Program-made: the position numbers and the translations under genes
The notes under the pieces: generated by a model
Seen by the model: the letters and a program-made list of their open reading frames with translations, nothing else
Database searches by the model: none
Told to the model about the DNA's origin: nothing
From: Piscicola geometra
Lineage: Eukaryota > Annelida > Clitellata > Hirudinida > Piscicolidae
DNA: 64,000 nt
Direction of reading: 5' to 3'
Assembly: GCA_943735955.1 (NCBI GenBank)
Contig: OX030958.1
Span: 9,851,126 to 9,915,125 of the forward strand
Shown here: piece by piece, positions 38,865 to 53,983 of the stretch
Layout: each line of letters begins with the position of its first letter
Numbering within the stretch: the stretch's first letter is position 1

Positions 38865-40107
38865 AAATGTTGCAGCAGTTTGCAGCCGGCACGCTGAAGT
38901 TCTGAAGTTTGATGAAGCAGTAGCCCAGTTTTGGAGGTGTTTGTGAGAATTAAATACAAATACGATAGTGTAATTTTAGTTTTTTGAATTCGCTCAAAAT
39001 TAATAATTGTTTTCATACATTATTAATCTTTTGTGCATATGTCTTCGAATATTCTATCAGAGATTTTCCATAATTTTAGTACTTTTTTCGATGAATTTAC
39101 TGATTATATTGACTCAAAATTTGACTTTACCCACGGATTGTTTCTTTCAAATCGTCTACAAATTCAAATTCAAATGTTCTTGATTCTTAACCCTAGATGC
39201 ACAGTTCGCAACTATAAACATGTGCTTCTTTCCATTACACCACAGACTTCTCAATGTTAAGAAGTCCGTGCATTATACTCAGAAATTTGATTTTTTCTAG
39301 TTTTTCTTTCATTTATGGACTAACTCGGTCTCTAACGATAATGACTCTTCAAGCCTCGTTGGTGTCACCCATTGGCTTCTCTGTCGCTTTTCCTAATTCA
39401 TCAAAATTTCATAATGCTTTTTTGATATTTATTATTTTATATGTAATTTCATTAAGATTTCTCAGCTCTCGATTTAAATGAGATAAAAATTGATTGATAT
39501 AATTTTATACTTTCTATAATAATCATACTGAAGCCATTCATATTAATCAGATTTTGTATTCATAATAATCGACTCATTCAAATGATTTTTTATCAATAAT
39601 TATTTTGATTTAAATGATGATTGTTTGATTAATATTTAATAAACGGTTTCACAGTCATTAAATGTATTTAGTTTTTTGTTCATCTTTTAGTGCACCAACT
39701 TCTTGTAATTGGGAACACCTTGTTTGTGCAACTCTTTAAAGCCTTTCAAATACTAACATTTTTATTGAAATAGGTCAAAAGGTTTTTTCAAAAAGATAAT
39801 ATTAATATGATGCAAGCCTAAAGAAAGGGTCAAGTGATTTCAGCTGTAATATTTCTTATTCTCAAAAATATTTTAATTACTAAATGATGAATTTTCAGTA
39901 TCATTTAAATTTGAAATAAAAAAATAGGTATAATTTGTTTTGAAAGATTAAATAGAAATGTAAATCGTGTTCAATTTACTTTTAGCCCAAAAAAATATTT
40001 GAAAAACTTGTGGTTTTCTTTTCATAATTTGGAAAATGACATGAGAAGATAAAATTATTTTTTCAAAAAATTTATTTTTTTAAATAAAATTTTAAAGCCC
40101 ACACCAA
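38865..40107. other. AT-rich intergenic sequence
   Basis: Includes the 3' UTR of the CxxCC gene and the promoter region of ERCC8. Two short hydrophobic plus-strand ORFs (39033-39260 and 39254-39481) show no features. Confidence 0.4.
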
Positions 40108-42549
<2,442 letters not shown>

Positions 42550-44596
42550 GGCGGGTGGATGGGGTTGCAGTAGTAGTAGTATTGGTGGTGGTGGTTGTAG
42601 TATTAGAGCCTTACGGATCGTTTAACTGTGCTCACGTGCAACTGTTTTGTTCTTTAATTTGATTCACTTTAATTTTATCTTATCCACTCATTTTATTTTC
42701 ATTTTGTAAAGGGAAATTTTGTGTTTATTGAATAAATACAAATATTTTTAATTTTCATGGGTGCTTGAATTAGTTTTTTTGAGTCGGCTTTGTAGAAGCA
42801 GTGAAAAACAGATGAATGACACATTTCTTTAAATTTTCCAAATTAAGACGTTAATTTTATCTTGAAAAAACTTATTTAAAAAAATTTATAGAATTGAAAT
42901 CATCGATTCTACAACGATCAGCTTTGGCAATATATAAAGACGTGAAGTAAGATAGAACAAATAGCCGTTCACAGACGCGCAAGGATCTAAAACGTATTCC
43001 ATAATCTAGTTATAGGACGAGTAGAAATTCATTTTCAAAGCTTGTTTCTCATTTACTTGCGTGAGAGCATGATGGAACGGTAGAAATACACAGAGAAGCC
43101 TTTCACCTTCATCCAGGCAACGTGAAAATAGCGAGACAGTGACATAGCAAGCATGCAGCAACACAGAAAATAAAGCAGTTATAACGAGTAGCAGTCTTAA
43201 GCTATAGAAAGTAGTATCGTTAATTTTTTAAGGATAAAACAAAGGTGAAGTATTATTAATTATTTTTCAGAAAATTTAAAGATTTGAAAATAGATTTTGT
43301 ATAGGATTTACAACATAAATTCCATCGTTTATATTAAAAAGTTCGCTGACTGACACATTAGCCGCACCTACATTGAAAAACTCTAAAGTCGTCATAGCTG
43401 ATTAAAACACCACATACTAATTCATACGCCTATATTCATACATCTTAGTATATGTATATTTACGGAAGTTATAAAATGCAGTAATATCTATTTCAAAATA
43501 GAGCTTAGAGGTAACATTTAAGCTATTGAAAAATTAGGTATGACAAGATGTTTCAGATCTTAGATTGAGTTTTTAAGCAAGTGTGGTGGCTGAAATGATA
43601 TGACACACGTTGTCTTTTTAAAAATAGTTATACAATATATACTTATAATATAAACATAAAACATTTTTAATGAAGAATAAAAAGAAAAAACAACTATATG
43701 AAATAGTGGGTGGTCTCGACCTAACAAATAATAAATAGGTTTTAAAATAACAATTTCGAAACTTCATAACACTAAACAGATTTTGCAAGACTCCTACGTT
43801 TTGGTAAAGTTTGTATGAGAGAGGGATCATGCCTAACAAAAAAGTAATATTTTTTAAAATTAGAATTATCATTATTTAGATGAAGATCGCTACGAAGTGA
43901 GATAGAAGTGAATGAAATAGTCTTATATTGTGTACGTACTTTTAAAAATCATCTTTAATGAATTCGTTAATAATTTTCAAAGAATTCCATGAAAGTCAGA
44001 ACAAGATTGAAACAAACCGAAATCACAGGTGAATAAGGAAATCAATAAAGACCAGTGAGTGGTCAAGTGTGCGTTTCCCTCGCATATGGATAAAGAACTT
44101 GACAGAATTGTTTTACAATTTTTATAAACTATCAAATTATTTATTTTAATAATCTTATAAAACTTGATAAAATACAGTATTATAAACTTATACTTAAAGT
44201 AATTAGTGAATAGCTTAATAATCTACAATAAATATTTTTTTTAATAAATAAAAAAATTATTTAAGTTAAAGTGTACGTTTTCAAAGCACTAAACTGAAAA
44301 GAATGAAAGTAAGGGATGAATGAATGAATGAAGGAAGGAAGATGTCTCAGTGCCAGGAACATTTATGCTGCGATCTGCCGGGTAAATTGCATTAGCAAAC
44401 AACAGCCTTCTCTACCGCAGTCGACCAAACTCAATATAACAGTCAGTTTTTCATGAATATTTCGTAATTTATAATTTCATGTACAAGAATTTTTTCAACA
44501 AATCCAGACAACAATCAAACAAAAAGCCATTAAAGTAGCCAAAACATGCTTTTTTTGAAAAACCTTCACATAATAATTGAAAACCAACAAAGCCTC
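42550..44596. other. Intergenic, 3' regions of convergent ERCC8 and MMP genes
   Basis: AT-rich, with no supportable ORF. The 3' UTRs of both flanking genes should lie here. Confidence 0.45.
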
Positions 44597-47500
44597 TCAA
44601 ATCAAAACTAAATACCCAGAAACGAAAGGGATTAAAAGCAAAGAAAAAGAAGAAAAAACAGAAGAGGCCTGGCTGGCGGGTTCTTGTTCTTCCAGAGGTT
44701 TGGGCTCGGGCGCCTTGGCGAAGGTGGGGGGGCATTGGAGCCAGTGGGTGGCTGTTTCCTGCGGGTGTTTGTGGCGTACCTGCATGCGAGCGTTGTTGAA
44801 GGCCCAGAAGTGAGGTCCGTTGAAGAAGTACGTGACGCCTGGATGAATCGGTGGGTGGGGGGATGAAAACTAATTGATTTTTTAATGAAAAATATATATG
44901 GTTATTGTTGGAATGTTTTTTACTAGAAAGGTTGCAAGTTGCGTATTTTCTTGTTTTTGAGCGACTCCTGAAATCTAAACTAAAAGCTGCTCACACATAC
45001 ACATACCAACATGCACACACATACACACACACCGACATGCACACACACATACCAACATGCACACACACACTCACCGACATACACACACACACCCACAAAC
45101 CATCTGAATCAGTAAAAGCAGCATCAACAGGCAGCTTCACTCCCTTCCACATGCTCATGTCTCTCGGGTAGCCATAGTCCACCTCTCTGGCATGTTCATC
45201 CAGTCTCCAGTACATGTCGCCGGAGATGAGGTACACCCGCTTGTTGTGGTCCCAAGTGAACGCTGCGTCGATCTTTTCCAGCGTCGGAGGCAGCTTGAAG
45301 TCCGTAATGTCCCTTCCTTCCTTCGGGAAACCCCTGTCCAGCTGGTTGCCAAAGTACTTCCAGTACTTCTTGCCTGGGTTTAGGGTTGAAGTTAAGTGGA
45401 TGAAATTGGGAATACATTTGGACTGAATAAAAAGATAAGTTTAAATACCCATAATTCCATCTGTATCTGTTCATTTTTAAATCATTAATTTGTGTCATTT
45501 TATTTTTTAAAATTATTTATGCACTCATCTATCCACTCACTCCTTCGTAAAACCGACCGGAAAAGAAAAATGCGTTGTCAGCCTTCTCGAAGACTGCATC
45601 CACCCTCTCCAGCTTAGCGGTGATGTTCATCCAAAACCTATGTATCTCGATGGGCTTGCTTGTGAGTTTCTTGTTCCGGTTCAGTCTGTAGAACTTCTGC
45701 AAGTCAATGAGACACTATTAAAACAATTTTTATATTGATTTAATAAATTCGATAATGCTTTTGATCATATTAATTGAGTTTAGTAATAATAATCATTTCT
45801 ATTAACTTATTTTATTCAATAATACTTGTTTTCTATTAATTGAAGTAATATAATAACACTCTTAATAACACCTGTATTATATAATATAAAATGCTTTGAA
45901 AATTCCTCACTTACCGATCCCTTAAAGAAGAAGTAGTCAGATCTTATCCTGGAGACCGCATCAACGGTCAAGTCACAATCCTCAGGTTCCAAGCCCGGAG
46001 GAGGTTTGACGGTGGAATGATGATGATGATCGTGATGGTGGTGGTGATGATGATGGTGGTATTTAGTGGTAGGTTCTACATCATTTTTTAGTGTCGTTGT
46101 GGCAGTTGTGGTAGTGGTAGTTGTGGTGGTGGAAGTTGTGGTGGTGGTTGTAGGAGAGGGAATTGATGGTTTGTTGTCAGTGGTGTCTTTTGGTCGTGGT
46201 TTTGGACCTGGAAAGTTTTATTTTGAATCTAATCAAGATATAATTAAAAGAAATCATGTTTTTAGACATATCCATTAAACGACCAGACTAACATTTAATA
46301 ACAAATAATAAAATCGAATTCTCTCACAAAATAGTTATTAGAATCTACCGTGGATTGTCTGAATACTTTTAAATAAATGAAGTTATCTCACAAAATAAAT
46401 GATTGAGAACTCGCCATAAATTGTCTGAATAGCAACGATGTCATCATAAGAAAGCCTGTAGTCTGGCGTGTAGCCCTTGTACCATGGGAACATGAGGGAA
46501 CTGGTGTCGTATGAGTGGGCCAAGCCTAAAGCATGACCTATCTCATGGGCCCCCACGATGAATAGGTTGGTTCCTGTGTGGTTTGTGGTTTGGGATGGTT
46601 GTGGTTGGTTGGTGGAGTTATGATGAACTTGAAATTGGTGTTGGCAGCTGTAGTTACTGTGATTGTTCTATTGATTGTCTGAGTTTAGTTTTGATATTTC
46701 TTGTTATTCTTTGAAAAATAAAAAGTTTTAAAAATTTGAAAAACGCTAAAAATGGTATAAAACGCAAAGAAGACGATGAAATTTTAATTGATAGAATAAT
46801 TTATTCGAAGGCTACCATTGGTGCTTTCGAGGGTCCACCATTCATCGTCATCAAAGTGCACGTCACCGCCCTTCTCTTCTCCTGGAAAGAACGCATGCGC
46901 CAGAGTACCCCCTGAGAGAGGTGTTGAAGAGGTGATGGTCGTTTTTATCAGTTAATAAAGTAATGTAAATGAAATAAATAGTTTAAACCAAAAAATCTAA
47001 TTTAGCAAATGAACATAATTTTTATTTTAAATTTTCTATTCCATTTATTTGCAATGTAAACACGCATACAAAAACAAAACACACGCATCTATAAGCCATA
47101 GACTATAATAAGCAACCTAGTCGATCAAACGGGTATCCATCTTGGTGATATTCCCTGGCGAAGAGGATGTAAATGTCTGCATAGCCTGTCTCGCGCTCTT
47201 CGAACGAGAGGTTCGCTGTGTCGCTCCAGAGATTGAAGGCCCTCCTGATGGCGTCCTTCGTCTTCTGTCGGTCCAGGTCACCGGAGAAGTTGAGCAGCCT
47301 GGAAAAAAAATCTCATTGGAGCATTTCTTGAAATGGTTTTGTGTTCATTAATAAATCAGGATATGAAGACAAAAAATGATATAAAGGACTTTTGAAATTG
47401 GTTTTTATTTATTTATACATTATAGATATGATCAAATACAGACAAGCCTCTGTCAGCACCATCACACCTGTACGTGATCCATCTTTTTTGCCACTTGCTG

Positions 47501-50500
47501 GGTCCCAGAACGTATCCCAAAGGAGCGTGGGCATCGGTGGAGGAAGGGGGATCAGAGCTCAAAAGGCCCTGAGGCGCTGAGGCTGTCTCCTCGCCATCCA
47601 ACACATCCTGAACGCCACACCTTTGTGTGATTAACAAGGGGTGGAAGAAGAATGGTTGATGACTGAATATGAGGATAACTGGTTAAGAAATGAGTAAATA
47701 CATGAATGAATATTAACTAGAAAAGTTAGAATTTGGCCTAATTCCTCTAATGTATGCATTAACACCTTAATTGATGTTTATTGCTTTTCTAGTTTATTTC
47801 TAATTGTAAGGATATACATTCATTGTACATTCATCATTTATGGTTAAATCCTCTTTCTAATTGTGCGCATATACATTTATTATTCATGGTTACAACATTT
47901 TTCCAAGAATAGTCAAGCAATTTTCTCCAGAAGGAACTAAAAATTAATTATTTGTTCCACATATGTAATCGCATAAACACTACATAATAATTATTGTTAA
48001 TCGCATTGAATGCAGCTTTGAAGCCACTATTTAAGAGCAATTATTCCAACATTTTAATATTCCCTTTTTAAAGGCTAAACTCGAAAAACACTTTAAATAC
48101 GTTTTAAATCTTTTTTATTATAATGAAAGCCAACGAAATAGTTCAAAACAAAGGCATTCACAAGACCTATCACATGTCCATAACGCAATGACGGAAACCA
48201 GACACGCCGATGTCATGATCATTGATAAGCCCTTAAGTTCCTTCTGTTCGTTAAAAGGAATTTCAAATCAATTTCAAATAAAGGATTTTTAAAGGTTACA
48301 CGCTTGCCTAAGCGTTTACAACCCATAATTTTTAAATTACAGTTTATTATTTATTTTTGATTTTAAATGTTTTATTCTCTTTTGAAATTTTCTAGTACTT
48401 AAAAACATTAAAAAGTGTTTAAAAATTGTCTAAAAAATAGTATGTACTTCCACTCAAAAAGTAGTCTTTTTATAGAAAAAAAAACATTCTAAAAACCAGT
48501 CAAAGACTATTTCTAAGAAATGGATTCTTTGTCAACAAATCAGTGCATTTTGTTTTTTAATGTTATTGAAACAAAATAAAGCCTTTTCTCACGCAGTTTT
48601 ATTTTTGTTTTACAAAACTCTTTGATGCCTTGATTATGTTACGCAAAAAGGTAACAAAAGTATAACTTTGATCTTTATTTGAGCTGTTACAAAAATTAGT
48701 TAAAACTTGAATTTTCGTTAATATAATTTGAAAAATATATAAAACCACTAAATGTATGACTAACTATTTTAGAAATTTACTTTAAGAACATCTCTTTTTT
48801 TCAAATACCTATTTTTTAGATCTGTGCCAAATAAAGGATTTTATTATTCAACTAAATACTAACACCCGAAAAAAACACAAATAAATTGCAAATAGTATTC
48901 AACACCACCTGCTCTTCTTCATCATGGTCTGAGTCGGTTCATCCAGTAGGCCAGTCAGAGGCACATTGGCAAACTTCTGAAACTTCTTGACCGCCTTTGT
49001 GAACTCCTCCTCGGTCCTCAGAGCACCAGTCTCGAGGTCAGAGCCCGGAAAATAGCCCAGTTTTTGCAGATACAACTGTGTTGAAGTGGAAGGTGATGTT
49101 AGGCTGATAGTTTGCCGTAGTAATAGTTAGTGGGAATGAAATTCTATTTATATGGAATATAGCTGGATTGGCGTTGAAAGCATGTTTGTTGGTGGAATGA
49201 ATTGAAGTGTTGAAGACGAGGATGGATCTTTCTTTTTAAGGTTGCATAAACAAGAATCGTATGTAAAAAAAACTACAGACGTGTTGGGAAAACATTTATT
49301 GTTTAAAAAATATGGGAAAAAAGATTTTAAAGCTGGTTAAACAAATGTAGTGAGAAGAGTGTTGTGGTGGGAATGTTAGTGACGTGCTAGAGAGAATATA
49401 AAGTTTATTAGACAGATGCCTTAAAGTGGAGACAGTTGTGCAGTTGTAGGTGTCAAGTAGTTATGTTGGAATAACAAATGAAATTCTATCTTCGACTCAT
49501 TTAAATGAAAATTTTATATAAAGATAATAATATAATGATAAAATGATATAATAGCGGACAGAAAAATAGGTATGTAAATTATTAAACAAAATTAAAGTTG
49601 TTTTTAAAATCTAAAACCAATTCTAGTTAGCAATAGAAGCTGTGAATATTTTAAATAAGGAGAATAGTGGTCTGAAGTCATTTTTTGGGCTGATGTAAAA
49701 TAAATCCCATTGTTTAATCTCATTATAAAGTATCGAATACACACAATCAAATCTAGCACGCCATTTCATGAGATTTTTCGAAAGGTTCTGGAGAGGTGTT
49801 TGTATAAGACCATTGTTCAATTAATAAAGCTAAGGTCATGGTTGATTTAGTGGTGATAATATTGTTTAAAATGTAACGGTGATGGTAATGTGAGCAAGTA
49901 GTTGAGTGGTGACGATGGGGGTTATAGTTGAGTGGTGACGATGCTAAAGGGTAGGAATGTGTTGATTACAGCAATGACAATGGAAACTTAAATGCAAAGC
50001 TTCAAAAAATTATTTTAATTATATTTCGATGGCTCGAAGCTCATCGAAATTTGAAACTTCTCATTTAGAACTCAACATGCAAATTCAGAATTTAATTGCC
50101 TTCGTAACCTTGACTCTTGTTACTTCCACCAACAGCCATAACACACTTATAACGCTTATTAGCTAATTTTATTTTTCATTCATTTTTATTTTTTTGTTTT
50201 CTGCTAATTATTAATAAATTTATTTATGATTAGAGCAGTTAAACTCTCACTTGAATATGTATGATGTTTTAAGAAGTCCTTGAAAAATGCATAAAAACTT
50301 AATATTTTGAAATGTAAACATTTCTAATTTCAAACAACTTATTCTATATCATCATTAGTATAATTCTTTGATAGGACCATATGACTAACTCTGGTTAACT
50401 TCATTTGACAACGAATTAACCGTATAATAAAGCTTGATCTATATTTATATTTATTATAAAACTTTAAAAAATTTAATCTTAGTTATTTGTAGCATGATTT

Positions 50501-53500
50501 TAGTATCAGAGAAAAGTTAAATTGTTTGAATTATATTCGAGACTACTATACAGGCGGAATATAAAATGACAAATCTTCTTGATCTATATTTATATTTGTA
50601 AAAAAATGTTAAAAAATAAATATAAGTTTTTTATAGCATGATTTTAGTGCCTAGTATTGAATCAAAGTAAAGTTAAATTGTTTCAATCATATTCGAGACT
50701 ACAATACAGACGGCATATAAAATGACAAATCTGCATAATGCTGTAAGAACTTCCTTTTTATTTGTAAATTTTTTCATACAAATTAAAAAGCCATTCATAA
50801 AGTTTTTTTTTATTTTGACAGAAAATAATTATAATTTTAAATTTTTATTAAATTATAATCTAATTGGTAATGTCTTTCAAAGAGTCTGCCACTATCGTGG
50901 CATCTGCAACACATCCTGTGCCTCATTTAATTCATGTACTCAACCCACAAGAATAAAAAAATATTTTAAATTTACTTTAAATAAATTTCATAAGAATTAG
51001 GTTTTTAAAGTTTATTTTTATTTTCTGAATTAATATACTTTAGTGTATTTAATAGACGAGTAATCAAATTTCTAAACATTTTCTTTCTTAAAAGCCTATA
51101 AAAATGTATTTTACTCATTCATTTCATTACTCATTTTTTTCTAAACAATATTAGGTCATCAGGTCATTATGATTCAACAATGGATTTTTTTTTATATAAA
51201 TAGTGTTACGGTATACGAATTTAATAAATATTTATAGTGTAATAAAATACAAATAAAAATCCCTATTTTGCAAAATTATTTAATTGATAAACTCTTTTCA
51301 GTACTTTCATAGTGCTCTTAAAATTTTAAGAGTTTTAAATACCACCGAAATAGGGTAATTCAGCTTTTAAGCTTTAAAAATAAAATTGATGAGTACTTTG
51401 AAATATAAAAATATAAAAAATTGTTTTAAATTTAAATAAAAAAGAAATTCCATAACACAAAAGCTCAATAAATCGTCTAAAGCATTTAGTAAAGGCTATG
51501 GCGATGAAACATTTTAATTATATAAAAATGTTTATTAATCATAAAAATATAATTCAAGTAATATCAAGTTACCCTAACGATAACTCTAAAAAAGCCTTTA
51601 TTTTGAACTATATTTTGAAAGCGATAATAGAGGATGATATCCGACTAAGGTCACTTGCACTGCATCCGATGAAACATGATACACTTTTGTCTCTAAGTGC
51701 ATTTTAAAGTTTTGTATTTCAAAAATTTAAATGAAAAAATGTTTCATTAAAAATCTGTTTTTACATGTATTTTTATAATCAAAGTTCATATAAATTAATT
51801 GTTAAATGTTTTTTAGGGGTAACAACGGGAACCGAACAAGTTTTTTTAATATTAAATAATTGAGAAATTCACATTATATCTTATTTAAAGGTGTGTATTG
51901 AATTTGAAGAAAGAATTGCACGCTTAAAAAGAACTTAATCTCGAACGTAATAGTTTTTTTCGGGATCTCGGGTATAATTTATCTAAGTCTTTGGCTAGAA
52001 ACTTTTGGAAATTTAAAAACCATTCTTTCAATGCATTTATTCCCTTTGAATTCTTCCCAACGGATGTAATTCAGACATCAGCACCCCTGATTAAATCGAC
52101 TTCATTATCTGATAGCGGTCAGGGCTGGCTTTTCACATTCTCCTTTGCTAAAGTATTTATTTAACATATTTATTTAAAAGCAATCTTGAATTCAAGAAAA
52201 GCTTTATGTAAATACTTTGGATTTATTAGAAGAATTCATTAATTGCTAAATTCCAGTAAAAAATCAATTTAAAAATCGTAAAGGCTCAAATTCAAAATGA
52301 TATAAAAAAATTTTTTTATATAATTGGATTCAGAATTGAGATGAGCTTGAAAATTTAATTTATAAACTTCAGCTTTTCATTTATAAGTCAGCTTTGAAAG
52401 ATTGGCCTATAAACAAGTCAAAAGCGGTTTTCTATTATTGTGGAATAAAATTAAATTAGAAGAAAAGAATTAAAAATATTTTATAATAATTTTTCAGTTT
52501 TCTTTTTTTAGTTTAAACGAAGAATCGTGTTTTTTTATTATTTATGATGTAAAAATCAATAAATGTTCATCTTTAATGAACTATGAGGTTTGCGGATGTA
52601 TTCTCACTAAAACTATTTCTTAATTCGTTCAGCTCTTGTTCACAGACTCAGTCAATCGCTAAAACAGCCAACTGTTCAAAATGACTAAACTTTTAAAATG
52701 GATAAATACTTTAGAAAGACAAATGTGGAGCTAAAACTTTTGATGAGTTTATCATAGTTTTTAAATAGTTTTTTTATCACATATATTTTCGTCGCATACA
52801 GACTTTGAGTTATAACTATAATAGCAAGCGTAAATATTTCATCACCAATTTGAAATTCAAAGATAAAGATGCACATTTATATAACTTAGGATGTAACCAT
52901 CTTTTTAAGCTTTTTTAAAGTGTGGAAAGGCTCTTAAGAAGCATGGACGCTCATGTGTTTATGAGGCTGCTTGAAAGATTTACAGTTACAAAGCTATGCC
53001 AAACTACCGACTATACATAACATGATCTTTTCATCTATTCCAGTTTTCTCTTGTGAAATACTTTAGAGATAATAGAATAAGATATGCATTCCACAATATT
53101 CATAACCTGGTCGATTAAAACATCGATATCTAAGTATTGTAAATGTATTTCGAGTAAATGCACTGAGGATTTACAACTTATTCTTAGAAGAATCGATAAA
53201 GTTTGATAATGCATCGTAAATAATGTATAATATAATATTATTAATAAATAATGCGTATTATAATGCGCCAAGGCACGCAACTGAGGCGCCACTCAAACAA
53301 CATAAGTCGTGAAACACCGCATCATATACACTAGGTATATGATAGCTCACGGTTGGCTGAACAGGGATTCGAACTGGCGACCTTTAAGTTGCAGGTCTAA
53401 CGACTTACCATCTAAGCCAACCCGCTCGCCATTAAATTATTCATTTTGGTTTTCTACACCAGGTAAATGACTTCAGAGATTTATTTTAGGCATATCTCTA

Positions 53501-53983
53501 CTGCGAAAAATCAACAAGTTATAGAAAAAGTCTAACTATAACACACTTTTAGTACGCATCATTTCCATAAAACTTGAGAAAAGATGTATGTGAAAATAAA
53601 TTTGAAATATTATAAATTTAAGATAATAATAGTAGCAAATTTTTATTAGTATTGTTGAAAAACATGATTCAATAAAATATAATCTAGATAAATTTTGTTT
53701 CAATAAATAAAAAACTCACGACGGGATCAATTCTAGGCTCATTGCTGGAGTTATCTTGGGCTCGGTTGTTATTTCTGCTATTCCCATTTGTATTTCTATT
53801 ATGGTTATTACTTCTATAACCATTTTCTGAATGTATGTAGTTATCATTGTTTCCGACAGATCTGCATTGGCACTGCTGACTCAAAAAAACCAGCGAGAGT
53901 GACAGAACGATGCCCGGGAGGAGTGGGTAGATATGAAAAGTTGATCGGTACGTTCCCATGTTTGGTCGGTGAGTTGAAAGCAT
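44597..53983 (-). CDS. Matrix metalloproteinase with hemopexin domain and GPI-like tail
   Basis: Exons: 53983-53720, 49075-48909, 47620-47468, 47298-47117, 46911-46816, 46573-46415, 46207-45915, 45696-45541, 45368-45101, 44838-44597 (1980 nt, 659 aa), all in frame. N-terminal signal peptide; a second Met at 53959 is a possible start. Propeptide with [12 protein letters not shown] and a cysteine switch KSRCGVQD (usual form PRCGVPD). Catalytic domain with [28 protein letters not shown], the zinc site [11 protein letters not shown] (about 297-307) and Met-turn SLMFP. Thr-rich then His-rich hinge. Four-bladed hemopexin domain bounded by Cys (EPEDCDL and HWLQCPP). A hydrophobic C-terminus ([16 protein letters not shown]) suits a GPI anchor. 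It degrades matrix at the cell surface. No furin-type RxKR site was seen. The intron after exon 6 is GC-AG; the exon 9 start is less certain. Confidence 0.93.
46020..46150 (-). repeat. Coding microsatellites in the MMP hinge
   Basis: On the minus strand, GTG/GTT- and ATG/GTG-type repeats encode a poly-Thr run followed by a run of about 12 His interrupted by Asp. They lie in the linker between the catalytic and hemopexin domains. Confidence 0.85.
46330..46430 (-). repeat. Degenerate duplication of the MMP exon 6 donor region
   Basis: 46405-46430 (real exon end, ATTCAGACAATTTATG|GCGAGT) is repeated in degenerate form at about 46340-46365 (ATTCAGACAATCCACG|GTAGAT), each followed by CTCACAAAATA-type sequence. 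Only the downstream copy has a GT dinucleotide. Confidence 0.6.
50430..50735. repeat. Tandem duplication of about 150 bp in MMP intron 1
   Basis: Both copies start CTTGATCTATATTTATATTT (50432 and 50578), contain TAGCATGATTTTAGT and ATATTCGAGACTAC, and end ATAAAATGACAAATCT. Intron 1 (49076-53719) otherwise shows only AT-rich sequence and the tRNA-like unit below. Confidence 0.8.
53351..53422 (-). mobile_element. tRNA-derived SINE fragment (72-nt tRNA-like unit)
   Basis: The minus strand has an A box (TGGCTTAGATGG, 53419-53408) and a B box (AGTTCGAATCC, 53375-53365), and 7-bp acceptor-like ends GGTTGGC/GCCAACC. The T stem pairs at only one position and the anticodon loop is 9 nt, so this is not a functional tRNA. 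Most likely the head of a SINE. Confidence 0.55.

Noticed and set aside
53351..53422. Functional tRNA gene
   Set aside because: The T stem pairs at only one position, the D stem is absent and the anticodon loop is 9 nt.
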